A stretch of 64,000 bases of DNA from Haoranjiania flava (GTDB lineage: Bacteria; Bacteroidota; Bacteroidia; Chitinophagales; Chitinophagaceae): NCBI RefSeq assembly GCF_025631005.1, contig NZ_JAOTPL010000016.1:12446-76445 (forward strand), in the 5' to 3' direction. Shown one piece after another: positions 59,822 to 64,000 of the stretch (the first letter of the stretch is position 1; each line of letters starts with the position of its first letter). The notes below the pieces were generated by a model. The model was not told the DNA's origin and did no database searches. It was given only the letters and a program-made list of their open reading frames with translations. A program made the position numbers and the translations under genes.

Positions 59822-62800
59822 ATGAAAAGTAAATCTATAAGCTTCTTATTATCCATGTTTTTTATTTTCATCGTCATAAATAGTATTGCGCAAACAGCAC
59901 GTAATGTCACTGGCATTGTTTATGATGATAATGGTAACCCTCTTTCAGGTGTTACCGTCAAGGTCAAAAATTCTGAGGCAATAACTACAACAAATGTATC
60001 GGGCAACTTTACGATACAGATATCAGGAAAGGAATCTGTTCTTGAGTTTTCATACATAGGCTTTGCAAAACGTGAAGTTTTGGTTGGTGATCAAAACAAT
60101 TTTACAATCAATCTTATTCCTGGAGAAGATGCTTTGAGTGAAGTGGTTGTTATTGGGTATGGCACCGTCAGGAAAAGTGATCTCACAGGCGCAGTGTCTG
60201 TAGTATCGGCGCGGGATATTGAGAAACTCCCGGCAGCAAACATTGCACAGGCATTGCAGGGGAATGCAACGGGCGTTTATACTTTGGAATCTGACAGAAA
60301 TCCTGGTGGAAGCCCTTTGTTGAACATCCGGGGAAATAACTCTATGACAGAAGGCAGCGGTACACCATTGTACGTAGTAGACGGTTTTCCTGTTCCTAAC
60401 AGAAATGTAAATCTTATTAACCCATCAGATATAGAGTCTATAACTATTTTAAAAGATGCTTCATCAACAGCTATTTATGGCGCACGTGCCGCGAATGGCG
60501 TGGTTTTGATAACCACTAAGAGTGGTAAAGAAGGCAGAACGGTTTTGGATATTGACGTCTACAAAGGTGTGAAAAGCTTTAATAATCCTGTTGAAGTAAT
60601 GAGTGCACAACAATTTGCCGAGCTAAGAAGAGAATCATATGCAAGTGACGGTACACAAATGCCCGGTAATGCTTTTTTACCCACCGAGTTGAAAATGTTA
60701 GACAACGGCCAATCTACTGATTGGTGGAAACAGGTAACAAATTCTTCTGCAACCACAGAAAGTTATCAGATATCTTTATCTAGCGGCAATGAAAAAACGA
60801 AAATTTTTCTTGGAGGAGGATACTTCAATGATGTGGGCATAATAAACAATTCTTATTTTAAAAGGGGGAATTTAAGATTTAATGCTATCCAGAAAATAGG
60901 TAAATCATTTACGCTAAGCAGTTTTAATAATTTAAGTATTGCTTTGCAAAAAGGATCAGATGCTACCACCATACTGTTTCCCGCTAATATAGGTAATCCT
61001 ATGTCGCCAGTAAAAAATGACAATGGGGTCTACTATGTTATGATCCAGAATGCTTTGGGTACACCCCGTGCCAATCCTGTAGCATTTTCAGAGCTACAAA
61101 TAAATAAAAACTTCAAGCCTTATTTGAATTCATCATTAGCATTGAATTATGAGATAATGGAAGGATTGAATATTAAGACGCAATTATCCGGAGAGTTAGA
61201 TCACAACAAAGTAAATTTCTACAACCCTATATTGATAAGCGGGCAGGATGAAATTAATGGAAGAATATCTGATGGATACGCTTATGCAAGTGCGACGTTA
61301 AACTATAACTGGATCAGTGAATCGTCTATAAATTTTATAAAGTCTTTCAATGGAATTCATCATATTAATGCGGTTGGTGCTTTCTCAGCTCAGAAAAATC
61401 ATTATGAGTCATTCACTGCATCAGCATCTGGTTTTGCCAGCGATGCGTATGAATCTTATAGTTTAGGATCAGGACAGGCGCCTGCCAGAAAACCATATAG
61501 TATCCTTGAAGAATGGCAAATGTTGTCATACGTGGGAAGAGTTATCTATACATTACATGATAAATATATATTTACCGGAAATTTTAGGGCAGACGGATCT
61601 TCAAGGTTTGGCGCGGAAAACAAATGGGGCTTCTTTCCAAGTGGCGCTTTTGCCTGGAAAATATCTCAGGAACCTTTTATTAAAACCCAGGAATGGATTA
61701 ATGATCTGAAATTCAGAACGAGTTATGGATTAACAGGAAACTCAAATGTAATTAGTCCATATCAAACATTTGCACAACTAGGTTATGCACCCTACAACTG
61801 GAATAATGCTGAAGCGGGTGGTTATTACGTAAGAAATATTCCTTCCTCTGATTTGAGATGGGAGTCTACAGCACAATTCAATATTGGATTTGATATTAGT
61901 ATGCTTAACAACAAGCTAACAGCTAATTTTGATTATTACAATACAAAAACAAATGGTCTTTTGAGAACGATTGAAATACCTTCCATTTCCGGTTTTCCTA
62001 ACGTATATAAAAATATAGGCGACATGAAAAATACAGGTGTTGAATTAGGTGTACAGTCTCGTATCATCGATCGTGTATTTAAATGGAATGCTAAGCTCCT
62101 GGTTTCAAGTAACAAAAACGAATTATTATCATTAGGAGATACTACAACAAGAATTGGAACCGATCATTGGGTGGGCAAACCTTTAAATATCGGACAGAGA
62201 TATATGATTCGTGCAAACGGTATATGGCAGTCAAGTGAGGTGGAAGAAGCAAAGAAATTCGGAGCCAAACCTGGAGATGTGAGATATGTTGATGAAAACG
62301 GAGATGGAAAAATAGATGCTGATGACAGGGTTTTCGCTGGTTCATATTACCCTAGATATTACGGATCATTGACTAATGATTTTTTGTATAAAAACTTTGA
62401 TCTTACAGTTTTTACAACTTTCTCGCAAGGCAGAGATGTGTACAATGGCAATAATTATATTTTGCTTTCTGGCGCTGGTGTAGATAACAATAGGGTAGAA
62501 ATGATGAATCGTTGGACTCCTGATAATCCAAGTAATAAGTATCCGAGAGCATCTGCCAACGCAAGCAACAGAAGAAGTGATAAAACCAGTGAATTTTTGG
62601 AGGATGCCAGCTTCATAAAAATAAAAACTATCACCGTTGGCTATACATTCCCTGAGAAAATAGTCAGTGGTTTACGAGCATCATCATTAAGACTGTATGG
62701 AACTGTTTATAATCCATTTACATTTACCAAATTCACCGGCATGGATCCGGAAGACGGAGATATTGGTAATAATAGCAGAACAAGCTATTACCCGATAACA

Positions 62801-62836
62801 ACAACATATATTTTAGGATTAAAACTTTCATTTTAA
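59822..62836 (+). CDS. SusC/RagA family TonB-linked outer membrane protein (second)
   Basis: A second TonB-dependent glycan importer of 1004 residues. It has a signal peptide (to about 23, INSIAQ), the carboxypeptidase-like domain (NVTGIVYDDNGNPLSGVTVKVK), the TonB-side motif LSEVVVIGYGTVRKSDLTGAV, the plug with LKDASSTAIYGARAANGVVLITTK, and a barrel ending in LGLKLSF. It differs clearly from the first SusC, so it is not a recent duplicate, and probably takes up another part of the same glycan. It is preceded by the shared element and followed 60 bases later by its SusD. Confidence 0.95.
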   Translation: MKSKSISFLLSMFFIFIVINSIAQTARNVTGIVYDDNGNPLSGVTVKVKNSEAITTTNVSGNFTIQISGKESVLEFSYIGFAKREVLVGDQNNFTINLIPGEDALSEVVVIGYGTVRKSDLTGAVSVVSARDIEKLPAANIAQALQGNATGVYTLESDRNPGGSPLLNIRGNNSMTEGSGTPLYVVDGFPVPNRNVNLINPSDIESITILKDASSTAIYGARAANGVVLITTKSGKEGRTVLDIDVYKGVKSFNNPVEVMSAQQFAELRRESYASDGTQMPGNAFLPTELKMLDNGQSTDWWKQVTNSSATTESYQISLSSGNEKTKIFLGGGYFNDVGIINNSYFKRGNLRFNAIQKIGKSFTLSSFNNLSIALQKGSDATTILFPANIGNPMSPVKNDNGVYYVMIQNALGTPRANPVAFSELQINKNFKPYLNSSLALNYEIMEGLNIKTQLSGELDHNKVNFYNPILISGQDEINGRISDGYAYASATLNYNWISESSINFIKSFNGIHHINAVGAFSAQKNHYESFTASASGFASDAYESYSLGSGQAPARKPYSILEEWQMLSYVGRVIYTLHDKYIFTGNFRADGSSRFGAENKWGFFPSGAFAWKISQEPFIKTQEWINDLKFRTSYGLTGNSNVISPYQTFAQLGYAPYNWNNAEAGGYYVRNIPSSDLRWESTAQFNIGFDISMLNNKLTANFDYYNTKTNGLLRTIEIPSISGFPNVYKNIGDMKNTGVELGVQSRIIDRVFKWNAKLLVSSNKNELLSLGDTTTRIGTDHWVGKPLNIGQRYMIRANGIWQSSEVEEAKKFGAKPGDVRYVDENGDGKIDADDRVFAGSYYPRYYGSLTNDFLYKNFDLTVFTTFSQGRDVYNGNNYILLSGAGVDNNRVEMMNRWTPDNPSNKYPRASANASNRRSDKTSEFLEDASFIKIKTITVGYTFPEKIVSGLRASSLRLYGTVYNPFTFTKFTGMDPEDGDIGNNSRTSYYPITTTYILGLKLSF

Positions 62837-62896
62837 AGACGAGAAAACGAATCAATTAAATTGATCCATCTAGCCACAACTAAAAAATATAAAAAA

Positions 62897-64000
62897 ATGA
62901 AAAAGATATTTCAATTCGTTATACTGTTACAGATTTTTCTTTTAGTTGGTTGTTCGAAGTTTTTGGAAGAACACCCCAAAAGTTTTTTGACACCGGAAAA
63001 CTTTTATAAAACACCTGAAGATTTAAACGGCGGGCTAAATACGGTTTATCGTTATCCGCAAGACAGGTATTCCAGCGGATGGGCGGCTCCACATTGGTTT
63101 GAATGGGGTACTGATGAACAAGAAATAACAGATAAAAGTACATGGGCAATGCATAACCAAATAGCCAGATTAAATGCTACTTTTGATGCAACTGCAGATG
63201 TCCCTGTCTGGATGTGGCAGTATACATTTAATCATTTAAAGGATGCCAATTATCTTTTACAAGCATTAGGGAATGTAAATTTAGAGCAGAGTAAAAAAAA
63301 TGAAATAGAAGCTCAGACAAAAGCTTTAAGAGCGCTGATGCTGTTCGATGCCGTTCGCATCTGGAACGGAGTACCCCTGATCCTTGAAGCTTCTTCAAAT
63401 ATAGATCCTCTGCGAACTATTAAGCGCGCCGAGCCCCAGGAAATGTATGCAGCTATCGTTGCAGATCTACTATTTGCAAAAAATAATTTGCCCAATCAAT
63501 GGAGTGGAGCAGAGAACGCCGGTAGGCTCACTGCCGGATCTATCGCAGCATTGCTGGCAAAAGTGTACCTTACGATGGCAGGTTTTCCATTAAACCAAAA
63601 AGAAAAATTACAGGATGCTAAAGCAATTTTAAATGAATTGATAGTTCAGAAGAAATATGGAAGCCACTATGCTTTGGTTCCTGAATACGCAGACATTTAT
63701 AATCAGCAAAAGCAGCCGCATTCAGAAGCTGTATGGACTATCAATTTTACAAGAGGTACTTTCGGTCAAGGATCTGATTTTCATACCAATTATGCTCCAT
63801 TGGAATTGTACTATGCTTCCGGTATCGGTTTGGCAAAAGGCGGTGGCTGGAGTAATGGAATTCCTACTGAAAAGTTCTATAACAGTTATGATAAAACCAA
63901 CGATAAAAGATTTAAAGCTACTTATTGGACATCTACTGCTGATTTTCCTGCTGAATATAACTCCCTTGTTCCGCAGGAAAATGGTTTACCAAAACATATT
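62897..64000 (+). CDS. SusD/RagB family lipoprotein (second), cut by the window end
   Basis: Partner of the second SusC. The frame opens at ATG 62897 and stays open to the last base, giving 368 residues of a protein usually 500-600 long. The lipoprotein signal ends at LLVGCSKFLEEHP, followed by KSFLTPENFYKTPEDLNGGLNTVY, the normal SusD beginning, and the family signature ALRALMLFDAVRIWNGVPLI. Its ligand is unknown. The rest lies beyond the window. Confidence 0.94.
   Translation, partial: MKKIFQFVILLQIFLLVGCSKFLEEHPKSFLTPENFYKTPEDLNGGLNTVYRYPQDRYSSGWAAPHWFEWGTDEQEITDKSTWAMHNQIARLNATFDATADVPVWMWQYTFNHLKDANYLLQALGNVNLEQSKKNEIEAQTKALRALMLFDAVRIWNGVPLILEASSNIDPLRTIKRAEPQEMYAAIVADLLFAKNNLPNQWSGAENAGRLTAGSIAALLAKVYLTMAGFPLNQKEKLQDAKAILNELIVQKKYGSHYALVPEYADIYNQQKQPHSEAVWTINFTRGTFGQGSDFHTNYAPLELYYASGIGLAKGGGWSNGIPTEKFYNSYDKTNDKRFKATYWTSTADFPAEYNSLVPQENGLPKHI

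Noticed and set aside
47960..62836. The two SusC genes as a recent duplication
   Set aside because: Apart from family motifs the proteins differ strongly in sequence and in barrel length; only the upstream element is shared.
1..64000. tRNA, rRNA or other standard RNA genes
   Set aside because: No cloverleaf with a GTTCRAATC-type T arm or CCA-side acceptor was recognised and no rRNA core sequence was seen; small RNAs cannot be excluded without a covariance search.

Overview
The window reads as a chromosomal segment of a Bacteroidota bacterium, most likely of the family Chitinophagaceae. The grounds are two SusC/SusD pairs, repeated promoter elements of the Bacteroidota type (TAnnTTTG at -7), YfhO and DUF5107-TPR proteins, many ATG starts without a Shine-Dalgarno sequence, and moderate GC. 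The assignment below the phylum is inference. Most of the sequence is ordinary, well-conserved chromosome; no insertion sequence, prophage, tRNA, rRNA or CRISPR array was recognised.

Layout. 1-3675: end of a trp operon (trpB partial, trpA), then hisH-murQ-rlmB behind their own promoter. 3703-7051: secreted M28 peptidase and a ClC channel. 7213-15389: a surface-glycan type cluster with two methyltransferases, four glycosyltransferases and a YfhO membrane protein, running into der and era. 17663-19608: a 1.9-kb non-coding region dominated by nine tandem copies of a hairpin-rich repeat. 19609-23421: rpmI-rplT, then pyk and pfkA on the other strand, separated by a second, unrelated array of six hairpin units. 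23722-29291: LacI regulator, thioredoxin-like protein, SDR, a frameshifted NAD(P)-binding protein, a 0.9-kb repeat-rich gap with an inverted relic of the first repeat, ferredoxin and U32 protein. 29442-31159: a 2H phosphoesterase and a PA0069-type radical SAM protein that share the C-terminal tail VVQGxLF. 31434-35334: small membrane proteins, thioredoxin and a sufS-sufE-sufT-like iron-sulfur cluster. 35534-40275: phosphate butyryltransferase, butyrate kinase and a P2-type calcium-like ATPase.

40353-46894 is an L-fucose catabolic locus: a divergent LacI regulator, fucose isomerase, fuculose-phosphate aldolase, fuculokinase, and a permease broken by a one-base frameshift. 46908-64000 is a polysaccharide utilisation locus: a divergent AraC regulator, SusC-SusD, a clan GH-D-like secreted hydrolase, a DUF5107-TPR protein, a sugar porter, a terminator, and a second SusC-SusD pair. 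Both SusC genes are preceded by the same two-block element (15 identical bases, 5-base gap, 11 identical bases), which makes a good candidate AraC target. Together the two loci suggest capture and breakdown of a glycan, with L-fucose handled by the neighbouring genes; that substrate link is inference.

The most unusual material is non-coding: (1) the nine-copy array at 18005-19361 with its optional two-hairpin module and a dispersed inverted copy near 27.1 kb; (2) the pfkA-pyk intergenic array, where stems are kept while stem sequences change; (3) heptanucleotide-phased repeats in at least five intergenic gaps; (4) twin CTAA-N5-TTAG palindromes on the promoter of the 2H/radical-SAM pair, whose shared QGxLF ends resemble sliding-clamp binding motifs. 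Two independent one-base frameshifts (26.46 kb and 45.97 kb) may be real or assembly errors.
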